A stretch of 36,023 nucleotides of DNA, taken from the NCBI GenBank assembly GCA_020850475.1, contig JADZEO010000024.1, positions 1 through 36,023 on the forward strand, read 5' to 3'. The notes beneath the pieces were generated by a model that was not told where the DNA came from, searched no databases, and saw only the letters and a list, made by a program, of their open reading frames with translations. Origin of the DNA: Bdellovibrionales bacterium. GTDB taxonomy: Bacteria > Bdellovibrionota > Bdellovibrionia > Bdellovibrionales > UBA1609. The position numbers and the translations under genes are program-made. Below, piece after piece: positions 7,755-17,931 of the stretch. The stretch's first letter is position 1. Each line of letters starts with the position of its first letter.

Positions 7755-8672
7755 TCAAGGCTGGGTTATGGCGAACTGCTCCCAGGATATATCGAGCGGC
7801 ATCCCCTTAATTCGTTCAATCAAAATCGCGGCTTTGAGTGGGGTCGCGTTAGGTATCACGAGAACCCCTCGGTCAATCGACCTCATCATTTCCTCGGTAT
7901 CCCAAAGGAATTTTTTATCCGTCAAGGCCGCGCGAAGCTCTTCACGAATCTCAGGGCTGTCAATTCCTGCCACCCGAACTTTCACTCGCAACGGTCCGGC
8001 CCGGCCCTGAGATTCTTCGGAATTTCCATACTTGGCCAAGTTGGACATATCTTCGAGATTTTCTGCTGCCGGCGGCACGTAGTCGGAGGGGGCCGGCGCT
8101 TCGGAGAAACTCAGGTCCCCCGCTTCATCCTGCTCCTGTGGCAAAGGCACGGTAGGGCTGTCCTCGCCCTCTTTGGGCTGAAAAAAATTGACCGTGGGAA
8201 TTAAGCTCTGTCCCGTGAGCATGTCGGTCTTATCCTGCGCACTCGTTTTGTCAGAGGCCGTGGTCTTGTCGGCCGCAGATGTTTTTTCCTCGGCCTTTAA
8301 CCCTGGAGGTTCTCTTTTTTCAGGCACCGCGCCCCAATCGAGCTTGGACTCAGAAAAATCCTCGTCATCATCATCCTGGTCGGTCTCGGGGCCGATGTCC
8401 GCGGCGTTGAAGGTGGGTGGGTCCGCAAGTGGTGGATCATCGTCCCACTGCAACTCAATGGCCCCATCTAAGTCTTCGTCGGCGGGCTCTTCTTCCGCAA
8501 GTTTCATTGTGGAGTTGATCGCTTCCGGAGGTTCGTCGCTCACTTCGCCAAGTTCATAAGCGCGAACATTGCCGTCCATCTCAATAAACAGCGAGGCCCC
8601 ACACTTTGGGCAGTTGATCAGGCCAAAGTCATCAGCAATTGCGCCTTGGCACTTGGGGCATTGGGACGCCAT
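7755..8672 (-). CDS. Zinc-ribbon protein with acidic linker and small C-terminal domain
   Basis: 305 residues in three parts. Residues 4-24 hold a zinc ribbon (CPKC and CPKC, 17 residues apart). Residues about 40-220 are a strongly acidic, low-complexity linker with repeated Asp/Glu and Thr/Ser/Asp-Lys runs. Residues about 230-305 form a compact alpha/beta domain (RVKVRVAG..., then GVLVIPNATPLKAAILIERIKGMP). The start at 8672 has GAGGAG just upstream. The N-terminal ribbon plus disordered linker resembles regulatory or signalling proteins of deltaproteobacteria, but I cannot name the C-terminal domain. It lies 63 nt downstream of secA. Confidence 0.78.
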   Translation of the reverse strand: MASQCPKCQGAIADDFGLINCPKCGASLFIEMDGNVRAYELGEVSDEPPEAINSTMKLAEEEPADEDLDGAIELQWDDDPPLADPPTFNAADIGPETDQDDDDEDFSESKLDWGAVPEKREPPGLKAEEKTSAADKTTASDKTSAQDKTDMLTGQSLIPTVNFFQPKEGEDSPTVPLPQEQDEAGDLSFSEAPAPSDYVPPAAENLEDMSNLAKYGNSEESQGRAGPLRVKVRVAGIDSPEIREELRAALTDKKFLWDTEEMMRSIDRGVLVIPNATPLKAAILIERIKGMPLDISWEQFAITQP

Positions 8673-8735
8673 GAGTCTCCTCGGCCACCCCGATAAGGTG
8701 GGCCCGCTCTCTCTGCATTTTATCCCAAAATCACA

Positions 8736-11453
8736 CTAGATTTTAAGTTTCTTCTTAGACTTCTTTTCGAGTTGCCGTCGTTGGGCGCGGTTGGGCTTAT
8801 GGCTCGACCCAGGACCTGGACCTCGGGACAAGAACATTTCCTGGCCCTCGGCCGAGGCCGACTCCGCCTCTGGCGGTCGCGCCAGCGGCAGACCCTGCTT
8901 GCCGCCAAAAAAGCCCGTCTGGCCTTCGTCAGCTCCGGCATAGTCGAAATCCCGCTCCTCAAGAGCTTGCTCCTGTTGAGCTTGCATTTCACTGGCCGCT
9001 TGCTCCGGCGCCACGATCTGAACTTTCAAAAGTTTTTCGATCGTCTCGCTTTGCACGATGTGATTCATTACTTCGAAGGCTCGAAAGGCCTCTTTCTTAT
9101 ATTCAATCAACGGATCCTTTTGAGCATACGCCCGCAGATTAATACCTTCTTTGAGGTGGTCGATCATCTGCAGGTGCTCTTTCCACTTTTGATCAATCGT
9201 CTGCAGCAAAACCATTTTGGAGATTTGTTCGAAGTAAGGGCCCAAGCTCGCCTTTTGGCGATCGAACACTTCTTTAACCGCACGACTCACCAGATCGGTA
9301 ATTTGGTCACCTGTCAGATTTACTAAATCAGGAAACTGAATCGTCAAGCCAAACTGCTGGCGAAGAGCCGTGTTCATGCCCTCGAGATCCCAGTCCTTAA
9401 CCTTGACTTCGGAGTGGGCATGCGAATCGAGAATCTTAGAGGTCACTTCTCCAAGGAAGTCGAGAACCGTTCGCTCGATGCCTTCGCCGCCAAGCAGTTG
9501 GCGGCGTTGCGTGTAAACGGCCGTGCGTTGCTTATTCATAACATCGTCAAAGTCCAACAGGTGTTTACGAATATCAAAGTTATGGCCTTCCACTTTGCGT
9601 TGCGCACCCTCGATCGCGCGGCTCACCATGCCCGCAACAATGGGCTCGTCCTCGGGGACCTTCAAGGTATTCATGATTTTTTGAATTCGTTCACCGTTAA
9701 AGATCCGCATGAGGTTGTCTTCAAGGGAAAGGTAAAAGCGAGATTCCCCGGGGTCTCCTTGGCGACCGGAGCGGCCTCGCAGCTGATTGTCGATACGGCG
9801 AGATTCGTGGCGCTCAGTTCCGACAATGTAAAGCCCGCCAGCCGCCAAAACCTCTTCCTTTTCCCTCTTACACTGATCAACCGCCTTGCTTAAGGTCTCT
9901 TGATATTGCGCTGACCCCTCGTCAGAATTTGTTCGCCTCGCCATGAACTCGGCATTACCGCCGAGTACAATGTCAGTTCCACGACCGGCCATGTTGGTGG
10001 CAATGGTAATCGCGCCTTTTCTTCCGGCCTGAGCAACAATCTCCGCCTCGCGCTCGTGGTGTTTGGCATTTAAGACATTGTGAGTGACTCCCAGCTTTTT
10101 CAACAAATTGCTCAGTGCCTCACTTTTTTCAATGCTCACGGTACCCACCAGAACAGGTTGCCCTTTTTCGTTCCGGCCCTTGATGTCGTCGGCGATAGCT
10201 TTAAACTTTGCCCGCTCGGTTTTATAAACGACATCGTCCTCATCTTGACGACGGATCGGCTTATTGGTGGGGATTACTGCCACATCTAAGTTGTAGATTT
10301 TTTTGAACTCGACCGCTTCCGTTTCGGCAGTTCCGGTCATCCCGGCTAGTTTTTGATACATCCTAAAATAATTTTGGAAGGTAATGGTCGCTAGCGTTTG
10401 GTTTTCACTCTTAACTTTGACCCCTTCCTTCGCCTCGATCGCCTGGTGGAGGCCATCACTCCAGCGTCGACCCGGCATCAAACGTCCGGTGAACTCGTCA
10501 ACGATGACCACCTCACCGTCTTTGATCATGTACTCGACGTCCAGCTTATAGAGGTAGTGTGCCTTTAGGCCCTGGTAAATGTGGTGCAAAATTGCAATAT
10601 TGCGAGGGTCGTAAAGGTTATCGATGCCGAGGAGCTCTTCAACCTGCGCATTCCCTTCTTCGGTCAATGACGCCGTCTTTGATTTTTCCTCCATCGTAAA
10701 ATGAACATCACGCTTAAGGTGCGGGATGATTTTATTGATTTCATAATACTTATCGGTGGAGTCTTCGGACGGACCTGAGATAATCAACGGAGTTCGCGCT
10801 TCATCAATCAAAATCGAGTCGCACTCGTCTACAATGGCATAATTGAGCGGCCGTTGAACGTAGTCACGAAGATCAAACTTCATGTTGTCGCGGAGATAAT
10901 CAAAACCAAACTCATTATTGGTACCATAGGTAATGTCGGCACCGTAGCTCGCCTGGCGTTGACGATCGGTCAAATCGTGAATGATCGTACCGGTGGTTAA
11001 ACCCAGCCACTTGTAAAGCCGACCCATCCACTCTTCGTCGCGAGTGGCAAGGTAGTCGTTAACGGTTACGACGTGGACGCCCTTACCCGTCAGACCGTTG
11101 AGATAAACCGGCAGCGTCGCCACCAGGGTCTTTCCTTCTCCTGTTTTCATCTCGGCGATTTGCCCCCGGTGCAGGGTCATTCCACCGATGAGCTGCACGT
11201 CATAATGGCGCATGCCTAAGACCCGTCGGGAACCTTCTCGACAAACCGCAAACGCTTCGGGAAGGAGACTGTCCAGTGGTTCGCCGTTAGCTAGGCGTTG
11301 GCGAAAGGCCGGGGTCATCCCCTTCAGTTGGTCATCGGTGAGCGCCTTCATCTTGTCTTCCATGCCGTTGATTTGATCTATCAAGGGCTGGAGACGTTTC
11401 ATGTCGCGTTCGTGTTTGGTGCCAAAGAGTTTCGACAAAGTCTTAGAAATCAT
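8736..11453 (-). CDS. secA: Preprotein translocase ATPase SecA
   Basis: 905-residue motor that drives proteins through SecYEG by ATP hydrolysis. Walker A GEGKT is at residues 105-109. The Walker B/DEAD motif reads [20 protein letters not shown], with DECD where most SecAs have DEVD or DEAD. The helicase C-half motifs ([27 protein letters not shown]) and the scaffold/wing domains are complete. The extreme C-terminus has no Cys-rich zinc/SecB-binding motif; it ends in a Pro/Gly/Ser linker and a basic [15 protein letters not shown] tail. A candidate promoter sits just upstream (11490-11518). Downstream genes follow on the same strand. Confidence 0.97.
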   Translation of the reverse strand: MISKTLSKLFGTKHERDMKRLQPLIDQINGMEDKMKALTDDQLKGMTPAFRQRLANGEPLDSLLPEAFAVCREGSRRVLGMRHYDVQLIGGMTLHRGQIAEMKTGEGKTLVATLPVYLNGLTGKGVHVVTVNDYLATRDEEWMGRLYKWLGLTTGTIIHDLTDRQRQASYGADITYGTNNEFGFDYLRDNMKFDLRDYVQRPLNYAIVDECDSILIDEARTPLIISGPSEDSTDKYYEINKIIPHLKRDVHFTMEEKSKTASLTEEGNAQVEELLGIDNLYDPRNIAILHHIYQGLKAHYLYKLDVEYMIKDGEVVIVDEFTGRLMPGRRWSDGLHQAIEAKEGVKVKSENQTLATITFQNYFRMYQKLAGMTGTAETEAVEFKKIYNLDVAVIPTNKPIRRQDEDDVVYKTERAKFKAIADDIKGRNEKGQPVLVGTVSIEKSEALSNLLKKLGVTHNVLNAKHHEREAEIVAQAGRKGAITIATNMAGRGTDIVLGGNAEFMARRTNSDEGSAQYQETLSKAVDQCKREKEEVLAAGGLYIVGTERHESRRIDNQLRGRSGRQGDPGESRFYLSLEDNLMRIFNGERIQKIMNTLKVPEDEPIVAGMVSRAIEGAQRKVEGHNFDIRKHLLDFDDVMNKQRTAVYTQRRQLLGGEGIERTVLDFLGEVTSKILDSHAHSEVKVKDWDLEGMNTALRQQFGLTIQFPDLVNLTGDQITDLVSRAVKEVFDRQKASLGPYFEQISKMVLLQTIDQKWKEHLQMIDHLKEGINLRAYAQKDPLIEYKKEAFRAFEVMNHIVQSETIEKLLKVQIVAPEQAASEMQAQQEQALEERDFDYAGADEGQTGFFGGKQGLPLARPPEAESASAEGQEMFLSRGPGPGSSHKPNRAQRRQLEKKSKKKLKI

Positions 11454-11489
11454 AGTCTAGGTCCTAACGGCTGGGGGACAATCCTCTAT

Positions 11490-11518
11490 ATTATGTGGAC
11501 GCCATCGGGGGTTGGCAA
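11490..11518 (-). promoter_or_regulatory. Candidate sigma70-type promoter for secA
   Basis: On the minus strand TTGCCA (11513-11518) and CATAAT (11490-11495) are 17 bp apart, each matching the consensus at 5 of 6 positions, 36 bp upstream of the secA ATG. It sits in the 69-bp gap after trmL, so secA can be expressed independently of the upstream pair. Confidence 0.55.
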
Positions 11519-11522
11519 GCCA

Positions 11523-12005
11523 TCAAAATGCAGGCGTTGTGTCGATTTGCCGCATGCCCTCGTAGAGAACAACGGCCACGGCCGTAGCAAGGTTCAGGCT
11601 GCGTATAGGTCCCCGCATTGGAATCGAATAGGTTTGTTCGGAAAACTTTTCAATGACCTCTGGACCCAGACCCTTTGTTTCCCGTCCAAACACCAACCAA
11701 TCGCCAGGTTTCAGCCGAGCTTGATAAACTGGGCGTGCGGTCTTAGTCGTAAAAAAGAATACCCTCGAGGGGTCGGTCACCTGGCTCCACCAGCTATGCC
11801 AATTGTCGTAGCGTCGAACTTCAAGGTGCGGCCAATAATCGAGCCCAGCTCGCTTGAGCTGGCGGTCGGAAATCTCAAAGCCAAGGGGCCCGACTAAATG
11901 CAAAACAGAGTGGGCACCCACGCAGGTGCGTCCGATGTTACCCGTATTTTGGGGAATTTCGGGCTCGATGAGTACAACATTAAATAAGACTTCCGGGTAC
12001 TTCAT
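11523..12005 (-). CDS. trmL: tRNA (cytidine(34)-2'-O)-methyltransferase TrmL-like, SPOUT family
   Basis: 160 residues, the usual size of TrmL (YibK), which methylates the wobble-position ribose of leucine tRNAs. SPOUT knot motifs are present: PEIPQNTGNIGR at residues 15-26, LVFGRETKGLG near 104-114, and IPMRGPIRSLNLATAVAVVLYE near 127-148, which forms the S-adenosylmethionine site. It starts 16 nt after the gamma-glutamylcyclotransferase-like gene, so the two form a short operon. Confidence 0.92.
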   Translation of the reverse strand: MKYPEVLFNVVLIEPEIPQNTGNIGRTCVGAHSVLHLVGPLGFEISDRQLKRAGLDYWPHLEVRRYDNWHSWWSQVTDPSRVFFFTTKTARPVYQARLKPGDWLVFGRETKGLGPEVIEKFSEQTYSIPMRGPIRSLNLATAVAVVLYEGMRQIDTTPAF

Positions 12006-12021
12006 TGAGCTCTTGATATCA

Positions 12022-12621
12022 TCAAGTCAGGTACCGGTAAACCTCGCGGCCTAATTTGCTCAAGGCCAGCCGCCGACCCTTATCGACGATGAGATCAAGC
12101 TTCATCAGCTCCCGGTAAAGATCGAGATTGATAGGAATGATCTCTCGCCCGGTGGAAGAGCCAAGGCGACGAACATATTCAGCTTGGCGATCGGTCAATT
12201 GGGTTACAAACGCGGGTTCCCGCTCCATCTCCGCCAGCCAGTTACCACCATCGATTCGCTTGGCGTTCGCCGGAACCTTGCTCGGATTCACTACGTAAAC
12301 CGCCGCAGACTCTAAAGCGCCCTCACAGTCGACGGCGATTTCCTTTCTAAAAAACAAACTCTTGGCCGGAAAGGTCGGCATGACACCATGAAATTCATCT
12401 AGAAGTGTAAAGAGAATGGCCGGGGCTTCGAGCTCCAAGAGCTGGCCAGATACACCGTCGTTGCCCTCGTCGCTAAACACGGGATAGCCAACGGGAAGCC
12501 GGTACACCGAGCCCCGCGCGACCGCTGGCCTGCAGGATTTAACGTAGTTGGCCACTCGATCAAAATGAACCATGCCTCGGCAAAAAGACCCGTACACGAA
12601 TATGTTCACAGTACTGGACAC
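12022..12621 (-). CDS. Gamma-glutamylcyclotransferase-like (AIG2/GGCT fold) protein
   Basis: About 199 residues. The N-terminal signature NIFVYGSFCRG (family VYGSLxxG) begins at residue 6, and a later GLLE-type segment (VSGQLLELEAPAILFTLLDEFHG) gives the fold's catalytic region. The C-terminal about 80 residues, including a winged-helix-like end (LDLIVDKGRRLALSKLGREVYRYL), are an extension beyond the basic fold. The open frame continues to 13014, but that part is antisense to glnB. GTG 12621, preceded by GGGGGTGGG, is my preferred start; ATG 12657 is an alternative. The substrate is unknown. Confidence 0.72.
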   Translation of the reverse strand: MSSTVNIFVYGSFCRGMVHFDRVANYVKSCRPAVARGSVYRLPVGYPVFSDEGNDGVSGQLLELEAPAILFTLLDEFHGVMPTFPAKSLFFRKEIAVDCEGALESAAVYVVNPSKVPANAKRIDGGNWLAEMEREPAFVTQLTDRQAEYVRRLGSSTGREIIPINLDLYRELMKLDLIVDKGRRLALSKLGREVYRYLT

Positions 12622-13225
<604 letters not shown>

Positions 13226-13305
13226 GGGTTATCGTTTGAATTGTTTGTTAGCCAAAGTTTTTAATAGCCAGCCAACACCCCAACCAATTATCCAAAGGAG
13301 CGCAA

Positions 13306-14715
13306 ATGAGACCAGAAGAGGTTCTTAAGTTCGCCAAAGAGCGCGGCTGCAAGATGGTGGATTTTAAATTCACTGATCTGCCCGGCATGTGGCAACACTT
13401 TACAATCCCCCTAAGCGAATTAACCGTTGATACTTTCGAAGATGGCCTGGGGTTCGACGGCAGCTCCATTCGTGGCTGGCGTAGCATCCATGAGTCGGAC
13501 ATGGTCGTAAAACCTGATCCGAAGACTGCGATCGTTGACCCCTTTATGGAAGTTCCGACGCTCTCATTGACTTGCGATGTGGTCATGCCCTCTGGCGAAG
13601 CTTATGATCGTGATCCTCGCAACCTCATTAAACGCGCCAACGCCTATTTGTTGTCAACCGGCGTAGCTGATACAGCCTACTTCGGTCCCGAAGCGGAGTT
13701 CTTTATTTTTGATGACGTCCGCTATGAGCAAACAGCCTACGGCGGTTTTTATCAAGTCGACTCCGATGAGGCCTCGTGGAACTCTGGCCGCGACGAGGGC
13801 AAGAACTTGGGATATAAACCACGCCACAAAGAGGGCTATTTCCCGGCGCTACCTTCGGATTCACATCACGACTTGCGCACGGAAATCTGTCTTGAGCTTG
13901 AGCGCTGTGGAATGATCGTTGAGCGGCAACATCACGAAGTGGCAACTGCTGGTCAGGGCGAAATCGACATCCGCTTCGATTCGATGATTGAGATGGCGGA
14001 CAAGATGCAGTGGTTTAAGTATATCGTCAAAAACGTCGCGCGCCGCCACGGCAAATCCGCCACCTTCATGCCCAAACCGCTTTTTGGTGACAATGGTTCC
14101 GGGATGCACACGCACGTCTCTCTTTGGAAAGACGGCGAGCCGCTCTTTGCGGGGGACAAGTACGCTGGCCTGAGCCAGATGGGACTTTATTTTATCGGTG
14201 GTATTCTCAAACACGCCTCGGCTCTTTGCGCATTTACGAACCCCACTACGAACTCTTATAAGCGCTTGGTGCCTGGATTTGAGGCCCCCATTAAGTTGGC
14301 TTACAGCTTCAGTAACCGCTCCGCTGCGATTCGGATTCCGAACTCTGGCCCCAACCCCAAGGCCAAGCGACTTGAGTTCCGAACTCCAGATCCTGCCAGC
14401 AACGTGTACTTGGCTCTGTCCTGCATCTTGATGGCCGGCCTCGATGGTGTCCTCAACAAGATTCATCCCGGAGACCCCTTAGATAAAGATATTTACGGTC
14501 TTCCCCCGGAAGAAGCGGCCAAAGTTCCGAGCGTTCCGGCCACTCTGGATCGCTCCCTGATGGCGCTTGAGCAGGACCATGAGTTTCTCCTCAAGGGCGA
14601 TGTCTTTACCAAGGATTTCATCAAATCTTGGATTGAGTACAAGTACGAGCGCGAGATTATCCCGACCTATCAACGGCCCTCACCATTTGAGTTCTACCTG
14701 TACTACGATCTCTAA
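13306..14715 (+). CDS. glnA: Glutamine synthetase, type I
   Basis: 469 residues; makes glutamine from glutamate, ammonia and ATP. Characteristic segments are [10 protein letters not shown] near 49-58, [11 protein letters not shown] (metal ligands), the [21 protein letters not shown] region, the NRSAAIRIP box, and RLEFRTPDP. Tyr397 lies in [10 protein letters not shown], the position adenylylated by GlnE in E. coli, so the enzyme belongs to the I-beta class. With Tyr51 of the neighbouring P-II protein this suggests a GlnD/GlnE cascade. GGAG (13297-13300) precedes the ATG. A strong intrinsic terminator follows. Confidence 0.97.
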   Translation: MRPEEVLKFAKERGCKMVDFKFTDLPGMWQHFTIPLSELTVDTFEDGLGFDGSSIRGWRSIHESDMVVKPDPKTAIVDPFMEVPTLSLTCDVVMPSGEAYDRDPRNLIKRANAYLLSTGVADTAYFGPEAEFFIFDDVRYEQTAYGGFYQVDSDEASWNSGRDEGKNLGYKPRHKEGYFPALPSDSHHDLRTEICLELERCGMIVERQHHEVATAGQGEIDIRFDSMIEMADKMQWFKYIVKNVARRHGKSATFMPKPLFGDNGSGMHTHVSLWKDGEPLFAGDKYAGLSQMGLYFIGGILKHASALCAFTNPTTNSYKRLVPGFEAPIKLAYSFSNRSAAIRIPNSGPNPKAKRLEFRTPDPASNVYLALSCILMAGLDGVLNKIHPGDPLDKDIYGLPPEEAAKVPSVPATLDRSLMALEQDHEFLLKGDVFTKDFIKSWIEYKYEREIIPTYQRPSPFEFYLYYDL

Positions 14716-14737
14716 TGCGTTGCCAAAATTGCGACTC

Positions 14738-14775
14738 AAAAAAAGCCGATCCTACCTGGATCGGCTTTTTTATTT
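14738..14775 (+). terminator. Intrinsic terminator after glnA
   Basis: Stem GCCGATCC (14745-14752) pairs with GGATCGGC (14758-14765) around a 5-nt loop and is followed by six T. An A-run before the stem extends the pairing and may let it work on the other strand as well. Confidence 0.92.
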
Positions 14776-14803
14776 TGGCCTAGATGCCCCGGTTTGTTAT
14801 ACC
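14775..14803 (+). promoter_or_regulatory. Candidate promoter for the GcvH-like gene
   Basis: TTGGCC (14775-14780) and TATACC (14798-14803) with a 17-bp spacer, directly after the glnA terminator and 38 bp before the ATG. Each hexamer matches the consensus at 4 of 6 positions, so support is moderate. Confidence 0.4.
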
Positions 14804-14841
14804 ATTGAACCATCGTTGGTAAGACGAGCGAGGTTTTGCGA

Positions 14842-15246
14842 ATGGATGATTTGATCACATATATGGGCTACGAGTGGGTACAGGCGGAAGATGGCGTCAT
14901 TACCATTGGCATCAATGACGACGGGCTGGAGGAATTTTCCGAGGTCGCAAGCGCCAATTTGCCCAGTGAGGGCGAAGAAGTTTCGGGCGACGAGGTTTGC
15001 GGAGAGCTTGAAACCGACCAAGGGCCCATGAATATCTATTCGCCAGTTAAAGGCAAAATTGTCGAGGTCAACGAAGCCGTGATGGAGAACCCTAATCTGA
15101 TCTTGGAAGATTGCTATGGCGATGGCTGGCTCATTCGAGTTGAAGCCGATCGGCAGGAAGATGTGGACCGCCTGGCTCGGGCCGGATCCTCGGACGACGA
15201 AGATGATGAACGCGAAAGTGATCTCCAGGAAGACGAAGAAGGGTAA
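14842..15246 (+). CDS. GcvH-like protein lacking the lipoyl lysine
   Basis: 134 residues with the H-protein fold of the glycine cleavage system: GVITIGINDDGLEEF near 18-32, YSPVKGKIVEVNEAV near 66-80, and NPNLILEDCYGDGWLIRVE near 84-102. In H-protein the lipoylated lysine sits in ESVKAASDxYSPV; here the aligned stretch is ETDQGPMNIYSPV, so position 60 is Gln (CAA, 15019-15021). It cannot carry lipoate there. The last about 25 residues are an acidic tail (Asp/Glu runs) not typical of GcvH. No gcvT or gcvP is near. ATG 14842 has AGG 8 nt upstream. A role outside glycine cleavage is likely. Confidence 0.87.
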   Translation: MDDLITYMGYEWVQAEDGVITIGINDDGLEEFSEVASANLPSEGEEVSGDEVCGELETDQGPMNIYSPVKGKIVEVNEAVMENPNLILEDCYGDGWLIRVEADRQEDVDRLARAGSSDDEDDERESDLQEDEEG

Positions 15247-15285
15247 CTCTTCTTCCGCTGATCAACGCCCACGCACGGGCGCTAA

Positions 15286-16809
15286 TTAACTATTTCCGTC
15301 ACCAACCGGCAAATCTGAAAGTAAAATCGACTTTATCTCTTTACCGTCGAAGGACACAATTCGGCGCTCAGAATCCAGCACTGTGGCCAGGTTCACGGGA
15401 CGCTGCCAAATCTTGTACAGGTTTTTCATTGTGGCCTGCATATAATCGGGCTGCATTTCGATCCCTTCAAACATGTGGGCCAAAAGCAACTCCCCGCGAT
15501 TTTCGAAATTGGCATCGATAACATTAATGATCGGCTGTCCGAAGTTGGTCAGCTGAAACAAAAACTTCGCTTTAATGGCCTTGAAATCGCGCGTATCAAC
15601 CTCAAACTGGCCGGTGCGCTTGTTAAACTTGTAAACAAACATGCGGTTTTGAATGCAAAACTCTTCGGTCAAGAATTCATCGATAAAGGTGACGTCATTG
15701 TAATTGCGCCGGACCTCAAAGATCTTTTCCCGACCTCGCATCTCTTTCGTGTCCCAGGTCTGCCGAGCACTCATGTCCTGGCATTCGTCCCACTCTTTGC
15801 CATAACGACCCTTGTTCCACCGACTCTCGATGTCGCGAAATAACTCGATGCCAACCTTATAGGGATTAAAGCCCGAAGGGGACATCGCCATGGTGCCGCT
15901 ATGACGATCGGCAAAATCAATAATTTCTGCCGCGGTCGCAATTTTTTCGGTCATCAATTTAGAGTGCCAGTAGGACGCCCAGCCCTCGTTCATGATTTTG
16001 GTCATTCCCTGAGGGGCAAAATAGTAAGCTTCTTCGCGAACGATCGAAATCACGTCCTGCTGCCAAGATTCCAGAGGAGCATAGTTGAGCAAAAAATTAA
16101 GGACGTCACGAACGGGTTCCGGCGGGAAGTGTCGTCGTTCAAACTTTTGTCTTTCGGCGGCCTCAGCCTTTGCCTGAGCGATCAGTTCAGGAGGGTTAAT
16201 GAATTTCTCCATGTAGTCGCGGTGGACTTTGAGACGAAATCCATCCGTTTTTTCAATTTCGACGACCTCTTTTTTATTGGGGTCTTCTTTGATCACGTCC
16301 ATTACGTAAGGACTATGTCGGTCGATTAGGTTTTCAAGACTCAGGCAAACGTCGATGAAGTCCTCGACCACTTCAACCCCGTAACGGTCCATATAACGAC
16401 GTATACGAGTGCCGTGATTGGCCATCGCATCCATCATCTTGCGATTGGTGGGGGAAAACCATTGGTTGTTTTTGAAGAAGTCGCAGTGGCCAAAGACGTG
16501 GGCCATCACCAACTTTTGGTCGACGATATCGTTGCCCTCCATGAGGTACGCATAACAGGGATCGTTATTGATCACCAACTCATAGATTTTTGAGAGCCCG
16601 TATTCATAACTCTTCGAAAGTTGTTCGTACTCCATGCCGAATCGCCAGTGCGGGTACCGAACCGGAAAACCACCGTAGGCCGCGATTTGATTCATTTGGT
16701 TGTAGTTGACGATTTCAAAGATCGTGTCAAAAAAATCGAGACCTTGCTCCTTAGCGAGCCGACATATTTTTTGGCGTTCGCGCTCCAACTCGGGAGTTAG
16801 ATTGCTCAT
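15286..16809 (-). CDS. SpoVR family protein
   Basis: 507 residues, full length for the family. The conserved N-terminal block (YGGFPVRYPHWRFGMEYEQL near 45-64) and the HVFGHCDFFKNN box near 104-115 are intact, as is the C-terminal LLAHMFEGIEMQPDYMQATMKNLYKIW region. The biochemical role is unknown; in sporeformers it affects cortex formation, and in many non-sporeformers it is co-transcribed with prkA and yeaH. Here it begins 3 nt after the yeaH stop as the last gene of that operon and ends 39 bp from the convergent GcvH-like gene. Confidence 0.94.
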   Translation of the reverse strand: MSNLTPELERERQKICRLAKEQGLDFFDTIFEIVNYNQMNQIAAYGGFPVRYPHWRFGMEYEQLSKSYEYGLSKIYELVINNDPCYAYLMEGNDIVDQKLVMAHVFGHCDFFKNNQWFSPTNRKMMDAMANHGTRIRRYMDRYGVEVVEDFIDVCLSLENLIDRHSPYVMDVIKEDPNKKEVVEIEKTDGFRLKVHRDYMEKFINPPELIAQAKAEAAERQKFERRHFPPEPVRDVLNFLLNYAPLESWQQDVISIVREEAYYFAPQGMTKIMNEGWASYWHSKLMTEKIATAAEIIDFADRHSGTMAMSPSGFNPYKVGIELFRDIESRWNKGRYGKEWDECQDMSARQTWDTKEMRGREKIFEVRRNYNDVTFIDEFLTEEFCIQNRMFVYKFNKRTGQFEVDTRDFKAIKAKFLFQLTNFGQPIINVIDANFENRGELLLAHMFEGIEMQPDYMQATMKNLYKIWQRPVNLATVLDSERRIVSFDGKEIKSILLSDLPVGDGNS

Positions 16810-16812
16810 TGA

Positions 16813-17907
16813 CTATTTTCCTTTTCCCAAAAAGTCCTTGATCGACTGAAGAATCTTTTCCTTATTCTCAATCTTGCTGATCACTAACTTGTCTTCGCTC
16901 GGGAAAGTCTTCTCCAGATCCTTTAAGAACTGACCACTGCCGTATTTACTTTCAACCTGACCATAGCCGAACATGTTGACTCGCGGAAAAAAGAATTTCT
17001 GGAGCAGACTGAGGCACATCCGCGTGTCTTCCCCACTCCAATTGTCACCGTCACTAAAGTGGAAGGGGTAAATGTTCCAGGCCTCCAGCGGATAATCTTC
17101 TTCGATCATTTTCTGACAAAGCTTGTAAGCCGAGCTGATCAGGGTGCCGCCCGACTCACTGGTGCTGAAAAATGTTTTTTCGTCGACTTCCTTGGCGGCC
17201 GCATCGTGAATGATAAATCTTGTCTCTAATCCCTTGTAGTTGCGGCGCAACCAGGCGTTGATCCAAAAACTCTCCATCCGCACAATTTCTTTTTGCTCGT
17301 CTCCCATCGACCCCGAAACGTCCATCATATAAATCACGACCGCATTGGCTTGCGGCTTAACGACTTTTCGATAAGTCTTGTAACGAAGGTCGCGTCGAAT
17401 CGGAACCACAAAGGGCTCATCGGGATCATAGGTTCCGCTGGCGATGGAGCGCTTGAGCGCTTCCTTGTAGGAAGCTTTGAAGTGTCTTAACCCCTCCGGG
17501 CCTACTGGTGAGCGACCGGAGTACTTGTAGGTCGTCACATCGGTATTCTTATTCCCTTTGGGTTCAATTCGCGGCAAGGCCAGCTCTTCGCCTAAGATAT
17601 CCGCCAGCTCATCGATGGTCACATCGACTTCAAGAAAATGCTCCCCGGGGTTCTCCCCTGCCTGACCCTGGCCCGGCTGATCGCCGTCGACCGCCTCACC
17701 GGCTTGACCGGTACCTTGTCCGACCCCGCCCTGTTGCTTGGGGCCGTACTTAAACCGCGGAATATCAATTGAGGGAATGGGGATTTTTACGTAATCTTTT
17801 TCGCGTTTTCCAACCATTTCGCCGTGGGTGACGTATTTTTTGAAGTTCTGTTTGATCCGACCTCGGACAATGTCGCGAAATCGGTTGTTGTCTTCCTGAA
17901 TACCCAC
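16813..17907 (-). CDS. yeaH: YeaH/DUF444 von Willebrand factor A-like protein
   Basis: 364 residues. The N-terminal DUF444 region ([12 protein letters not shown]..., then [15 protein letters not shown]) is followed by a Gly/Gln-rich stretch (57-90) and a VWA-like domain with the metal-site motif DVSGSM at 196-201. In enterobacteria YeaH works with the kinase YeaG (PrkA). The start is GTG 17907, with GGAAGG and AAGG sequences upstream. It lies 24 nt after prkA and 3 nt before spoVR, so the three form one operon. Confidence 0.93.
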   Translation of the reverse strand: MGIQEDNNRFRDIVRGRIKQNFKKYVTHGEMVGKREKDYVKIPIPSIDIPRFKYGPKQQGGVGQGTGQAGEAVDGDQPGQGQAGENPGEHFLEVDVTIDELADILGEELALPRIEPKGNKNTDVTTYKYSGRSPVGPEGLRHFKASYKEALKRSIASGTYDPDEPFVVPIRRDLRYKTYRKVVKPQANAVVIYMMDVSGSMGDEQKEIVRMESFWINAWLRRNYKGLETRFIIHDAAAKEVDEKTFFSTSESGGTLISSAYKLCQKMIEEDYPLEAWNIYPFHFSDGDNWSGEDTRMCLSLLQKFFFPRVNMFGYGQVESKYGSGQFLKDLEKTFPSEDKLVISKIENKEKILQSIKDFLGKGK

Positions 17908-17931
17908 GGCCTTACTACCTTCCTAATGCGA

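Noticed and set aside
13861-14466. 201-codon minus-strand frame inside glnA
   Set aside because: A shadow of glnA in the opposite strand; glnA is fully conserved.
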